DNA of 64,000 nucleotides from Sporobolomyces roseus (taxonomy: Eukaryota > Basidiomycota > Microbotryomycetes > Sporidiobolales > Sporidiobolaceae): NCBI GenBank assembly GCA_016617785.1, contig JADILM010000007.1:372001-436000 (forward strand), read 5' to 3'. Position 1 is the stretch's first letter. The number at the start of each line of letters is the position of its first letter. The notes beneath the pieces were generated by a model. The model was not told where the DNA came from, did no database searches, and worked only from the letters and a program-made list of their open reading frames with translations. Below, in pieces: positions 1 through 12,244 of the stretch. The translations under genes and the position numbers were made by a program.

Positions 1-1075
1 ATCAGGTGCAAACTGTAGATCTCACGCAACAGGTTTATCAGGGCAGAGTAGAACTAGCTGAGTTGCAAGGTGAAGTCTTCGGCCTCGGTGGAAAGCGCGA
101 AAGAAGAACAGGAAGCTGAACAGTCACAACCCTTTTGGCGAGCATAACGCCAAGACTGGACTAGCTACGAGTCATTACTACGCCTTGTAACACGTGAAAT
201 GAATAGAGGAATCGAGCAGATCACTTCCCGGGCGTTGCGAAATGAGATAGACTCCGACAAGCCATACTACAGAGAGAGCAGTAGTTCTTGTCTCGCAAAT
301 GAAACAACTGAAGGTGAATCAATACCGCTCATCAAATGAGTCGGTTCGGTATCGCAAACTCGACTGAAGTTCAATACCCGAACACTTTTCCTCCTCTTGC
401 AAGTTTGCTTGACAAGCAAGACACTGTGATCGGATTTGAGCTATCTCTAGTGGATATGAGGAAGTGGACCAATTGCACCTAGCTTGTCAGATACCATCTA
501 TGGAAGAGCTTATTTTGAGAGACCTTGAGAATGTTGCGAGACTCGTGTTACAAATTGAGAGAAACGACAGCTCTCTTAGTCCTCAATTGTGCTCAAAGAG
601 CTGTAGCAACGCTTTGAGTGCCCTGAAGCGAGTCAGGCAGAAGGAAAGCAGGATGAGGGATCCTATTTCTTTTCCAGATTCATAGTTTGGCCTCAGTTGG
701 TCATGGTATGAGTCTTCACATTGAGCGAGAGCAGTTGTAGTAGATCTGAACAGTACACAAGCAGAGCTGAGCTCAGAAGAGACCATCTCCCAATGCGAAA
801 GAGGAGGAACTGAATTGACGGCAATAGATCTTCACGTCGAGAATTCGAGCGCTTCAAGTTTCGCTTTGATTGACTGCCCGAACAGAGCACAACAGCCCGA
901 TTAGAACAACCTTCAATTGAGCGTAAATTACAACGCTCTCAATTGAGATTATCTACCACCCTCGAGATCTCAATACTCTTTCTCGCAATTTCAAAGCTTT
1001 CACAGACAACCGACTTCTATCTGAGTGTTTTCAGCTCATTTCGGACTGTTCACAGAGGCGATTTGAAGTGGCAGG

Positions 1076-1084
1076 TATATATAG
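1076..1084 (+). promoter_or_regulatory. TATATATAG element upstream of tRNA-Lys
   Basis: The run TATATATAG lies about 60 bp before the tRNA-Lys 5' end and is preserved in the inverted copy near 13525-13535. Upstream TATA-like boxes are used by RNA polymerase III in some fungi to position TFIIIB. Here the function is inferred from position and conservation only. Confidence 0.4.
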
Positions 1085-1139
1085 TACTTGGGGGCCGCTG
1101 CCACCATCAGCGATACGTGGAACGCTTGCAAGTCCAAAA

Positions 1140-1251
1140 GCCCGTGTAACTCAATCGGAAGAGTGCCAGACTTTTACGCTCGACAGTTTGATCCTCCTTA
1201 CTTCGCAGTAGGAATATCTGGACGTTGCGGGTTCGAGCCCCGCCATGGGCT
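1140..1251 (+). tRNA. tRNA-Lys(UUU) with intron, copy 1
   Basis: The acceptor halves GCCCGTG and CATGGGC pair, with discriminator T. The T arm GCGGG-TTCGAGC-CCCGC is perfect and the anticodon stem is CCAGA/TCTGG. The loop reads CTTTTA followed by an intron of about 39 nt and then A, giving anticodon UUU. The intron sits at the canonical place after nucleotide 37. A T5 run near 1259 can serve as Pol III terminator. An identical 112-bp gene lies inverted at 13357-13468. Confidence 0.95.
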
Positions 1252-1390
1252 TCCTTCCCTTTTTGTTGCAATCAACCCTAGACCGCTGCTACTCCTTTCT
1301 TTGTTTTGCTCTTTTTCGCTTCCTCTCCCTCAAACCTCTCAAAATGATCAACCTTTCATTTGTTCGAGTTCTCTTAAGCTCTGTTGTTCC

Positions 1391-1742
1391 CTATCGAAGC
1401 CGTAACTGTTCACTTCACGGCAGAAGCTAAAAGTTCAGAGAGCAACCTACTTTCTCTTGCTCTATACCCGCTCTCGCTCTCGACGCTAACTTGGTAACTC
1501 GGCGCTGCAGCGACGCTGCAGCCCAGAAGAGCGGCTTCCAGCTAGTGTCTACCTGGACACAAGCTGCCGTAACCACTCGCCAGGAAGCGGAATCTCGAAA
1601 ACGAAACGAAAACAAAATGTTCCTTCGGCTTACAACAGAGCTGTACAATGCTTACAGAAAGGAAACAGACAGACAGAGAGCTGGAAGCTGTCGAGAGAGG
1701 AGATTGGGGAAGAGAGACGGAGAGGGGGAGGGAAAGAGAGGA
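1391..1742. other. 3' flank of PDK gene, no gene seen
   Basis: About 350 bp of purine-rich sequence between repeat arm A and the PDK stop codon. Short open frames cross it but none resembles a protein. It contains two adjacent GCTGCAGC palindromes near 1503-1523. Probably PDK 3' UTR and terminator. Confidence 0.5.
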
Positions 1743-3924
1743 TCATTGAAGTGGTTCAGAACTGGAACTGAGACGATTGAGATGAATGTAACAGTCGGTT
1801 CCGTAGCTATGAAGACATCGAGCAAGATGTTAGCATGTCTGTCTCGCAGAGATGAAGAGGTCAGCAGGACTCACCCTTCCATTGAAATGAGTTTCAGGTT
1901 TCCACCGAAATATTGAGCGTAGAGACGAGCGATAGGTAGACCGTAACCTGATGCAAGCAGCGCGCGTAAGCTTTGAGAGGACGAGAGTATGCCAGAGAGA
2001 GACAGTACATACCGAAACCTGCCATCGGAGCTTTGAAATCGGTGCCCTGGAAATCTTGATCAAGATTCTCTGGATTCGCGGTAGTGTACCTGGAGTCATC
2101 GACTCGATTCAGCTTGACAAGTCATAGCGCTGACAATGAGAAAAGTACGCACATGAAAGTCCAAACGAGAGGTAAAGCAGAACGAGGGATTCCTCCTCCT
2201 TCATCCGAAATCTTGATTGTGATATCCTCATTGCCCTCTGCTACAATCACCTTGACCGGAGGATAGTTCTCGCAATCAACACCATGAGTCTCGACAACAG
2301 CACGTAGCGAGTTCTTGAGGACTTCGAATAAAACGTGATTCTGCGAGAAGAAATCGATCAGATGAGTTTCGAAGCGAGAGGGAAGAGAGAGAGAGATGAA
2401 ACGTACTAAATGACTCGGCACATACATGAAGTTGAGGTCTTTCGGGCAGATCAGCTGAACAGGAGGTCCCTTGAAGAGTCCGTAGTGTTCCTCGCAGACG
2501 TAGGTAGCGTTTTCGATCGCTTCTCTCGCAATTTGGTGAACATTCGTTTTCGTACAGATTATTCCGACTGTCAGATCACAAGTCAAGTCAGTAGCTGACA
2601 GGTCTGAGTTACCGAGATTCAGAGCATACCATAATCCTGTTGGAATGAAGCGAAATGTCAGTTGACGAAAATCGCTTGGTTGCGAAAGATGAGAAAGCTC
2701 ACCTCATGCGGTTCGAGCCTATTGAGCGCGATATGTTGACCAATCAAGACACGAATACCTGAAGATAACTTCAACGTCAGCTTGAACCGATCGTACGAGG
2801 AGACGAGCAATCGAAAGCGAACCTATTCGGGACATGTAGAAACGATCGAGGAAAGTTTGAATAGATCTATCGATATGCGGCGCTTTGATCTCCTTCTTGA
2901 ACTCGAGGATACCTTGAGCCATTGTTGTTACAACGGGATCGTGCCTTCGTTTGATGTTTGAGAGAACTCGAGTGAATCGTTCGTTGTAATCGTGAACTTC
3001 GGGCGGCCATTCGAGATTACCATCTGGATTCGTGTAGTAGCTGTGAAGAGAAGATGTGTTCAGCTGATTACTCGACGACAAGAGTTTCGAGTCGATAGGA
3101 GACTTACCGATGTGCCAAAGCGAGTTTCGTTCGTCCATGTTTACTCTTCAGCTGATTCGGTCTCGGTTTCATATGATCAGGAAGGGAGGGATTGGGTTTT
3201 GATTCTGGGAGAGCGAGGGTTTCGTTTGAAGCGCGACGTAGAGCATCTTCGATATCGTTCGGAAGTTCAGGTTTTGCGAAATTCACCAATTCCTGTAGGA
3301 ATTCAAGTTTACTCAGCTTCAGAGGATTCATAGCTAAGAGAGACCTCGATACGCACCTCGAAACTCTCAGCATACCATCGTTTCACCTTTTCGATAGAAG
3401 GCATTTTGTTCAGGTTGTGGGGGAGTTCGTCAAGTTCTTTCACACGATGAGCCAGACGAATCGGTAGCTCGGCTGCGAGGATATCATTTGCTCAGTGTCT
3501 GTCGAGGTCTGAAGGTAAAGTGCAACTCACCGGCTAGAAACTGAGAGGCGCGAAGAAGAGTACCCTGTGAAAGCAATCATCTAGTCAGTCCCAGCGAACC
3601 AGCGAGTCCCCAGCGGTAAAGTATACCTGTGAGGGGTTCTGACCTGTTACAGAGAACATTCAGAGTCAGCTCCCGGGATGAGGGAGCAAAGGTGATCGAA
3701 TCGAGACTAACCAAACATGACCATTTGTCTCAACGATACACCAGTTTGAGGGAACGTAGCATAGTGTGCAATCTGTCTTCTCAGTCTATACGTACAATCG
3801 AGTGTCAGTATGGCAAGGAGAGAGGGAGATGAAGTTGGAAAGGGCGGGGTTTTAGTGGGGAGAGTGAGGAGGAGAAGAGGAGAGGAAGGAAGAGAGCTTA
3901 CGCATCTGTGAAGCTGAACACCAT
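1743..3924 (-). CDS. Mitochondrial pyruvate dehydrogenase kinase (PDK/BCKDK family)
   Basis: A GHKL protein kinase of the mitochondrial PDK/BCKDK family, which phosphorylates and inactivates the E1-alpha subunit of the pyruvate (or branched-chain ketoacid) dehydrogenase complex. Spliced exons give the family's order. First comes a helical N-terminal domain (SLRQMVMFG, RASQFLA, ELPIRLAHRVKELDELP, FLDRFYMSRIG). The ATP-binding domain follows, with an N-box containing LKNSLRAVVE, a G1 box SDEGGGIP, and the G2 segment GYGLPIARLYAQYFGG followed by SMEGYGTDCYIHLNR. At least eight short introns are needed. The chosen start gives MVFSFTDA before the first intron; no strong presequence is evident, so targeting may rely on internal sequence or an upstream exon. 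The gene ends about 350 bp from repeat arm A. Substrate (PDH versus BCKDH) cannot be settled from sequence alone. Confidence 0.93.
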
Positions 3925-4172
3925 TGCTTGTGAAGTCGAGAGTGAGAGTTGCAGGAATCCGGCGGAAAGAGAGAGCGATTCGGAGAGAGTCAATTTTCGT
4001 GTCGGAGGTAGCCGGTTCGCAACGAAATCAACAAATGCTCTCCCGAAGTACAATTAGACACTCATCGACTATTCCGCTGAAGATAAGAATACCGGCGAGC
4101 CGAAGAAGCGGCAATGCGAAAAGAACGAAGTTGCGAAGAATACGAAAAACAACGATAAAGAATGTTACGAAA

Positions 4173-7100
4173 TCAGCAACGAACAGGGTGGATAGACATA
4201 ACGAGTGTGATAGAGAGCACTCTGAAGATAAGTGAGCGAAGGGAGTGGCGTGGACGAGTGGACGAGCGGAAAAGGATCAGAGGACGTAAACGATCTTTGT
4301 GAAATTGTTCGCAACCCATCAGCTTTCGACGAACGCTTTGCAAGCAAACGAGGATGGAACAAACCTGGTTTGGTCGGACGAACAAGCCCTTTGTAGGTCC
4401 AGTCGGAGGAGAAGGTTCAGCGGAACTCGATCTTCGTCGAGGTTGTCGACCCGCCAAAGGAGGTTGTAGCGAATCGCCGCGAGCGACAGGTGGTCGAGTC
4501 GGAGGATCGGGAGGTGCAGGAAAAGAAGTCGAAGTCGCAGGTGCAGATGCAGTCGAAGGAGGAATCGAGGGAGGAGTGAGTGTGAAGAATTCGACTGCGA
4601 GTAAAACACAACCGTCAGCTTCGAGAAGTATTCGATGAGAACGAGCCAGTGCTTACCTTCTCCCCTTTTGCCTTCGTTCCAGCTCAGCTTCTTTGCTTCA
4701 GCAGGAATCGCATCCTCGGGCACTTCGACGCCGACCCATTGACCCGTCTCTCCCGTCAAACTTCCTAGATATCTCACCATCGCTCTCATCCTGATCGGTC
4801 TCGTTCCCTTAACCGTGACGATACAAGGAATACCGGAGAGCAAAGACGTGCCGGGAGGTTTCGGTTTGGGTCTCGCTCGTATAGTCCCGGATGAAGAAGA
4901 AGGTAGTGGAGGAACGGCTGGAATTGGCTTCGAACGTGTTCGAGCTCGTAACGAAGTTGCGGAACCTGAGGGTGCGATGCCACCTTTCGTCGAGGTATTC
5001 GAATTCCGACGAGGAGCAATCGAAGAAGCTGTCGAAGTTGTACGATTTCTCGAAGAAGCGGCGGTCGAAGCAGCTGACGGAGGCCGACTTGGAACATTGC
5101 CAGTCGATTTCGCTGATGTTGTTGACTTGAGAGAGGTCGAGGAAGCTTGCTTGCGGACCAGTGAGGAGGACGAAGTGGTCGGAGTAGCGCGAGTCGCAGT
5201 TGTTCGAGAAGCTGGAATCGAGGATGTTGAGGGAGAGGGCTTGATAGCCGAGGCAGATCGGACGGCAGTAGTACCGTTAGGAGGAGGTCGAATGGGAGTA
5301 GAGCGAGGAGTGGGTAAAGGTCGCTGAGTTGCAACGGATCTGACGGTCGAAGCGATAGACCTTGCAGGAGAAGGGGGTCGTCGAGAAGCCGAGGTTGACG
5401 TAGAGACTGCTGAAGTCGTCCTCAAGCGAGCGCGGACGCTGGGAGCGGTTGAGGGAGGAGCAGAAGCTTGAGAATCGGGAATCGGAGCTGATCGAGGCGG
5501 TGGTCGAGGAGTTGTAGAAGTGAGTGGGGCACGTGATGTAGGACCAGCGGGAGCTCGAGTCGATGTCGGGCGGGTTACTGCTACTGAAGTATGGCTCGCT
5601 GGAGGTGCTGGAGAAGTCGTTGAAACAAGTGAAGTCCTCGATGCTGAGCTCGCAGTCGAAAGCCGAGCGGTACGGGTCGGCAGCGATTGGCGAGGCGCAG
5701 GAGGAAGGGTGACGGCAGAGGTGGAGGGTAAGGAGGGTCGAGAGCGAGGCGTCGCGCTCTTCTCTATCAGTCGCTTCGGAGGAGATCGTCGATTCTGATT
5801 AATCCGTTCGCCGGCGAGAAGCTCCTTCGTTGTGACTTCCAGTTCTGTGTCAGGGTTGAGGATTAGCGATTGATCACTGATGAGGAAGCGTCAATGCAGC
5901 ATACCATCGGCCAACTCTTTCAGACACCAAGGTTCCAGCGAATCGAAACCTCCTCCATCTCGGATAATTCCCCATCGACTCTTGATGTACTTGAGCAGAC
6001 CATTTCGAGTGTCTTCGACGTGCATACGAGCCTAAAAGACAGTCTACATTAGGTGGAGGAGAAGAAGAAACCACCAAGAGAAAGCTCACATCGATCATGA
6101 TTCCCTCCTCCCGTAAAAGTACCGATCCGACTAGAGCCTGATACGCCATCGGAGCATTCTTCTCTTGCAGCTCATCCTTATTGAACACTTGAAGTAATAA
6201 CCACTCCAAAACATCCGAACTGAAACCGACCCCATCCACCAAATCGATGAATCCTGGTGAAGCGACAATCTCCGGTAAACGATTCGCTATCACCGATACC
6301 AATTTCTTCTCCACCGCCTCCAACATCGACTCGACGTTCCTCGCCCATCCTGCCTTTTCAAATTCGACCTTCTTCCGTAACTTTCGAGTTTGACGAGAGA
6401 ATTTCGCGACCGTGATTGGCGTGACCAAACTTCGAACTTTCGTTACGAGCTCCATCTGTGGCTCAAAATCGAGAGTGCCTATGTAGGGAGTAGCCCACAT
6501 CTCTTCGAAATGATCGACCACGAGAGGGAGAGCGGTCTTCGCAAGGAGGTTGCTGTTGACGTCTGGCGAATGGGCGAACTGGTAGATCCTCGGAGCACGT
6601 TGAGGAGTCACCATAGCTACGATCCTGCCTTCGAGCTCATCTTGCAGGGTTGACATCGAAAGGAAAGCGGCACATCTCCAGGTTTCGAACACCGTGTCGA
6701 GATTGAACGTTCGATTCGAGAAGTCGAGAGTTCCGGAGTACATGTATCCGAGGACGAAAACGAGAGAAGCGGGAGAGAAGGGTGGAGAAGGAAGGGTGAA
6801 ACGGTCGAGGTGGGAATCGGCAAAGTCGCCCAGTAGGAGAGATTTGAAGTAAGGGCAGCGAGAGGCGAGGATAGCACGATGAGCGGAGAAAGGCGTCGAA
6901 AGGGTACCGTCGGAGGATTCGAGAACGATGTCGACATCTGCGAAGAGTTTGCTCCTCCAGCAAAAATGCAGATCCTGTATTTCGCCCAGATACATCAGCT
7001 AGATGCTCTCGCAGCAGTACAGAATTCAATCTAGCACACCTGTCGAAGTTTCGCCGTCCCTGTCACCTCATCTTCCGTCGCAGCGCCACCTTCATTGAAT

Positions 7101-7646
7101 CCTTCCAACACGAGTGCGAAAGCTTCTGCTTCTCTCCCTCCAGTGTAGAAGTACTCCAGTGAGGTCTCGAAGACGTCGAGATCTGTCGTTCCGAGGATGA
7201 TAGGTCGAACAGAAGAAGTGCTAGAATGTGAGAGATCGGAAGGAGAAGGAGAGGAAGAAGAAGCGGTTGGAGTGATCGAGTCGCGCCGAATCTGAGATTG
7301 AGGAGTCCACGTTCGCAGCGAGGTAGTAGAGTGACCGTATACGGACGTCCCTGACTCTGATAAGCTGTGAGGAACTCCCATAAACCGTTGTTGCCAATTC
7401 CCTAAATGCGAAGAGAGAAAGGGAAGGAGGTGAGCTGATCGCCACAACGCGAGATACGAAGTGAGAGAGGTACTTACCAGTAGCTCTAGCATATACAATA
7501 CATTTGTGAGCGTAGACTACCCTTTGACTACCCTCAGCGACCCAAGCGACATCACCAAACCTTTCCTTTGCCTGTGACCTCAATTGAGCGAGATCTTGAA
7601 GCCATTCCTCCTCTGATCTCTTACGAGCATCATCTACACTGACCAT
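4173..7646 (-). CDS. Large BTB-BTB-CAP-Gly domain protein
   Basis: One long spliced reading frame joins what looks like two proteins. The N-terminal part (7646-7040) has a partial BTB/POZ-like segment (VVYAHKCIVYARA; later DVFETSLEYFYTGG) split by a Ser-rich insert. A second, canonical BTB/POZ follows (6980-6600: DVDIVLES, FSAHRAILASRCPYFKSLL, LGYMYSGTLDF). Then come a helical BACK-like region, a Ser/Thr/Arg/Pro-rich basic linker of about 300 residues (5830-4900), and a CAP-Gly-type domain (MVRYLGSLTGETGQWVGVEV ... KGLFVRPNQV). BTB domains dimerise or recruit cullin-3; CAP-Gly domains bind microtubule and EB-protein tails; basic Ser/Pro linkers often bind microtubules. The GKNDG signature is not conserved (NEGKRGE) and an insert of about 60 residues interrupts the fold. 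The start at 7646 is the first in-frame ATG. The last C-terminal residues are uncertain. It diverges from BPL1 over 100 bp. Confidence 0.8.
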
Positions 7647-7746
7647 GCAGTACCTATCGAGTAATTTTGACTTAGCGAGTTGTTGGTGAATGGCAGAAGA
7701 GCGAACTGTGTCAACTCCTTTCTTCCTCTCCCTCTTCGACAGCACA
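7647..7746. promoter_or_regulatory. Shared divergent promoter (BTB/CAP-Gly and BPL1)
   Basis: Only 100 bp separate the two proposed start codons, so the promoters must overlap and the 5' UTRs must be short. No specific factor site was recognised. Confidence 0.5.
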
Positions 7747-9979
7747 ATGTCTAAACTGAACGTGAGTTACGCTGACCCATCCCGAGTACATAGATTGAAC
7801 TGATTCACGCAACAGGTGCTCGTGTATAATGGTTCAGGCGTTTCTGCCTCTTCTCGCGATTACACTCTCCATTCCCTTCGTACCTTCCTCTCGCACCGCT
7901 ACGACGTACAACTAGTCACTCCCAAGACACTCAGAGATGAACCTTGGACAGACAATTGCGCCCTCCTCGTCTTTCCAGGAGGCCGCGACCTCCCTTACCT
8001 CTTCGACCTTTCCGGGAAACCGAACAGAAGGATCAAAGAATACGTAGAGAACGGAGGGAAATACTTGGGAATATGTGCTGGAGCCTACTACGCTTGTAGC
8101 GAGATCGAATTCGAGAAGGGAACAGCGTTGGAAGTCACTGGACAGAGAGAATTGGGTTTCTTTCCTGGTTTATGTCAAGGGACGACTTTCCCAGGTTTCG
8201 AATACGAGACAGAGTCGGGAGCGAGGGAAACGTCGTTGGCATTGAAGAGGGAAACTTGGAGGGATCACTGGTCTCAATCGCCGGATCAGTGCGACGTTTG
8301 GTATAATGGAGGAGGATCCTTCGTTCTCGATCCGAATCAACCACCGAAAGGAGTCAAGGTAGTAGCAGAGTATGAGGAGGTCGAGCCGAAACAAGTCGCC
8401 GGAGTCTTGTGTTCGGTCGGGAAAGGTGAAGCACTTTTATGGGCAGTTCACCCAGAGCATCCCTCTCTCGATAGCGTCGACGGCACACCTCGACAGGAGA
8501 AAGAGCTACATCGACTCAACCTCGTTCGCGGAACTCTCAGCCAGCTAGGTCTCGACGTTTCCGACGGACCTGCCCCTTTACCGAAACTTCTTCCCCTCGT
8601 TCTCGCTTCCTCCGATCCTTCTCTCGCACAACGAATCGCAGGAGATATCGCATCCAGAGGAGAAGCCATGTCAGAATCGACAGCAGGTCTCGTCGATCGA
8701 AACGATACCTTCGTTCTTCATCCCGCTTCATCCTTCGACTCGCTCGTCCGCGCTGCCCGATCCCGATCAGGTACCAACGAACCCGAAGAACTCAGACAAG
8801 AACACAAGCTCATCTGTGTTTGCGACGAGGATCTACCGCCACTCTCCTCGACTCCTCTCTTCAACATTCCTTCCTACTTCGCGAACCTCTCTCAACTTTC
8901 CAATGGTTCCCCTTCTATCGGTCAAACTCTCCTATACGGAGAAGTAGTGACGAGTACACAGACGATGCTAGACAAGTGAGCTTCCTTGCTTCATCCTACT
9001 TCAGATTCGAGAGCTGATCCACGGCGACAAAACAGGAACGATACCTTCCTCTCTTCGATCCCGGCCGGTCTTGTCTGCCTCGCATCACATCAAGTAGCGG
9101 GACGAGGTCGAGGAGGAAACTCGTGGATCTCTCCTGCGGGTTGCCTCCAGTTCTCCCTCGTCACTCGAATCGCCCTCTCGGAATCATCACGAATCGTCTT
9201 CGTTCAATACCTCTTCGGGCTGGCAGTCGTCGAAGCCGTCCGAACACTCCCAGGATACGAGCGAATAGGAGTATGCTTGAAGTGGCCGAACGATATTTAT
9301 GCCGATATGGGAGAAGGAGAGGGAATGGCTAGGTACAAGAAGATTGGAGGAATCTTGGTCAATTCGAGTTTCGCGAATGGAGAGTTCACTATCGTCACCG
9401 GTGCGTCCTGGATTCGCTCTCTCTCGCTCCTCCGCACGATGGAACTGATGGCTATCCCTCAATTCAGGTTGCGGCATCAATACAAGCAATCCCAAGCCTA
9501 CGACCTCTCTCAACGAGCTCGTCGACCTACACAACCGTCGAACGGGCTCAAACCTCGCTCCGTTCACTCCTGAATTGCTCCTCGCTCTCGTCCTCGCCAA
9601 ATTCGGGTCAATGTGGGAAACTTTCCAAAAACAAGGATTTACTCCTTTCGTCGATGACTATCTTCGAAGATGGATTCATCAGTGAGCTCTCTCTCTCTCT
9701 CTCTCGATACTCCCGCTCTGTCCGCCATGCCTCGGCTGAAGATGGTTCCTCGTTTGCAGGGATCAACGAGTAACTCTCGAAGCTACATCGCAACCGGTTC
9801 GAATTGTCGGTATCACTCCAGATCATGGGCTTCTCCGCACTGTTCCAATCAACGTCGATAGAATGGGTAACGAAGTATTCGGTGGAGGTGCAGCTTTGTC
9901 GGGTAAACCAGAATACATCGATTTACAACCGGATGGGAATCGGTTCGATTTGATGAAAGGAATGTTGTACGCTCGGTAG
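7747..9979 (+). CDS. BPL1: Biotin--protein ligase (holocarboxylase synthetase)
   Basis: Attaches biotin to acetyl-CoA carboxylase and pyruvate carboxylase via biotinyl-AMP. Five exons (7747-7761, 7816-8975, 9036-9400, 9468-9681, 9760-9979) join in frame to 657 residues, near the size of yeast Bpl1. The five-residue first exon MSKLN splices to VLVYNGSG. The N-terminal half is the glutamine-amidotransferase-like BPL_N domain (VFPGGRDLPYL, GICAGAYYAC). The C-terminal half is the BirA-type catalytic domain: TSTQTMLDK, the biotinyl-AMP loop GRGRGGNSWISP, KWPNDIYAD, KIGGILV, and TGCGIN after the third splice. A small SH3-like C-terminal domain ends VFGGGAALSGKPEYIDL. Intron 4 begins with a CT microsatellite directly after the donor. 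All key motifs are intact. Confidence 0.96.
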
Positions 9980-10118
9980 ACATAGCATGTTGCAATTTGA
10001 TAGTTCTAGCGATATTGTCTTGAGGTCTGAGAGTGTGAGTTTGCGAGATTTGGACAATTCGACTTGGGTGCAGAAATTCTTCAGTTTCCTCAGCTTTTCC
10101 TTCAACAACTATTTCAAC

Positions 10119-11894
10119 ATGCCTAAAGCAGCTTCAGCACGCAAGAACGCTACTCCTAAACATGACCCCTTAGCTACTCAATTGCACGTAGGTGAGTTGA
10201 GCGATGCAGGAGTTCTCTCTCAACCAGGGAAACGCCAAAAGTCAAACAAGAAACGGCATCAAGAGGATGAGGTGAGTCTCCTGTCACTCTGAGGACACTA
10301 ATGACGGCTACTAACTATTATTCGAATTGTCTAGGGAGCTCTCAATGCGAAATCAACCCGCAAAGTATTGTCAATGGCGAGAGATCAACAGGATGAAATC
10401 GCTGAAGAAGATTTGAAAGAATTGGGTCTCGACGTAGAGTGAGTGACTCCTAATCTCGCTAGAAAGTTTTATCAAGCTGACTTGAATGACTATTAGTGCA
10501 ACTGAACGCCGAATGAGAGGAGAGGATGATGAAGATGAGGAGGATGAAGAAGAGTTTAGTGATGATGATGAGGAATACGAAGAGTTTGAGGAACTCGTTA
10601 GCACACGATGTACTCTCAGCTGCTTAGAATTGTTTGGGCTAAGCAGCTTCTCGATTCGCAGGAAGTCGACGAAGATGATCAAGCACTTCTCGATGCCTAT
10701 GTCCCTCAAGGTCAACTACAACAAGGTAGAACTCTCGCAGATTTGATCATGGAGAAGATTGGTCAAGCAGAAGATGGTGGAAAAGGGAAGGAACCTGGTA
10801 AGTCGACAGAAGAGATGTTTCGAAAAAGGAGATTGACCTAATTTTGATTTTTCTGCTTCCGACAGAAGTTCGAAGTGAACCACCTCCAGGTTTCAACCCC
10901 AAAGTAGTCGAGGTATACACCAAGTGAGTTCCCGCAATACCCAAAATTGAGACTCAGAGCAAAGAAGACTGATCATCGTCGGGTGATTTCAGGGTCGGAG
11001 AACTCTTGAGTCGATACAAATCCGGTCCTCTTCCTAAAGCCTTCAAGATCCTCCCTACCCTCTCGATGTGGCCTACTCTCGTCATGATCACGAATCCTGA
11101 AGCCTGGACACCTCACGCTACTTACGCCGCTACTCGTATCTTCGCCTCCAATCTCGACCCTAAACAAAGTCAAAAGTTCTACAAGGAGATCTTGCTGGAA
11201 AAGGTGCGAGAAGAGATTGGACAGACAGGGAAACTCTCAGTACAGACCTACATGGCTTTGAAGAAGGCGATTTACAAGCCTGCAGCTTTCTTCAAGGGTC
11301 TCCTTTTCCCCCTTTGCGAAGTAAGTCCTCCGTTCTCCCCTTGTTCAAAGTTGTTCATCACTTGCTGACATCGATCTCACCTCGCAGAGCGGATCATGCA
11401 CTCTTCGTGAAGCTGCCATCCTCGGATCAGTCCTGACAAAAGTCAGTGTTCCTGTTCTTCATTCCGGTGCCGCTCTCCTCAAACTCGCCGAAATGGACTA
11501 CACCGGTCCCAACTCTCTCTTCATCCGTGTACTCCTCGACAAGAAATACGCTCTACCTTACAAAGTTGTCGACGCTCTCGTTTTCCACTTCATTCGCTTC
11601 AAGCGCGATCCTCGAATCATGCCCGTCCTTTGGCATCAATCTTTCCTCGTCTTTGTTCAAAGGTACGCCTCTTCTCCCTTGGTTGTTGTACAGATTTCGC
11701 TGACCACTTTTCTAACTCATAAAAATAGATACAAGCAAGATTTGACCGCCGAACAGAAAGAAGCTCTACTCGAAGTCCTTCGCGCCAAGACTCACTTCCA
11801 GATTACCCCCGAGATTCGAAGAGAAATTGTACACAGTGTTGCGAGGGGAGAAGAGTTGACGGCACCGGAAGAGATGGAGGTCGAGATTCAGTAG
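10119..11894 (+). CDS. ENP1: Bystin, 40S ribosome biogenesis factor
   Basis: Bystin/Enp1 is a nucleolar and cytoplasmic 40S assembly factor needed for 18S rRNA processing at the pre-40S beak and platform. The basic N-terminus ([17 protein letters not shown]) is followed by a strongly acidic stretch (about residues 85-115, 10510-10600). The conserved bystin domain comes next: [98 protein letters not shown], and a terminal ITPEIRREI. About seven exons are needed; the intron after EEFEEL uses a GTTAGC donor. It is tandem to BPL1 with 139 bp between stop and start. Length is typical of fungal Enp1. Confidence 0.95.
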
Positions 11895-12244
11895 AGGGTT
11901 TGCTAGGTTGTTCGTCTTCACCTTTTCCTCACTCTAGTGTTTGTTGTCATATACTCCCTTTCGCATCCTCTGCCTGCTCCTGTGTGGTACGTTTCACTTC
12001 GCTGCGGATTTGGGGGCTCTCGCCTCGCCTCGTGAACCTTTGACGACTGAGTTTGAACGTCGTGAGAGTGAGGAAGCGAGAAGCTGGTAGAAGATGCAAG
12101 GCTTTGTCGCGCGGGTTTCAGGGAAGGGAGACGAGCAATGTTTGACCTGACGCTCTCACGCTTTGTAGCTGACAGTATGAGCAAAACCAAAAGAGCTTGC
12201 TATGCCTCATCAGTCAGCAGCTGAGGGAAGCAAAAGGTAAATTG
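11895..12244. other. Intergenic, no gene seen
   Basis: Sequence between the bystin stop codon and the tRNA-Cys gene. I see no coding frame with protein-like character and no repeat. The first part is presumably bystin 3' UTR. Confidence 0.5.

Larger units (their letters stand above)
330..1390 (+). repeat. Inverted repeat arm A (partner 13235-14300)
   Basis: This stretch is repeated in reverse complement at 13235-14300. The match is nearly perfect over the tRNA-Lys gene and about 65 bp upstream of it (one difference seen). It stays clear over about 700-1140 and over the 3' flank to about 1385, and becomes loose before 500. The decay away from the tRNA suggests an old duplication whose centre is kept uniform by gene conversion; that is inference. 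Bases 1-330 may be a further diverged part of the same repeat. No protein gene is recognisable from 1 to 1742. Confidence 0.85.

Noticed and set aside
1088..1405. 105-codon frame over the tRNA-Lys region
   Set aside because: It reads through the tRNA gene and its intron; open by chance and duplicated only because the repeat is duplicated.
4815..5327. Plus-strand Glu/Gly/Val-rich frame of 170 codons
   Set aside because: Antisense shadow of the Ser/Arg/Pro-rich linker of the BTB/CAP-Gly gene.
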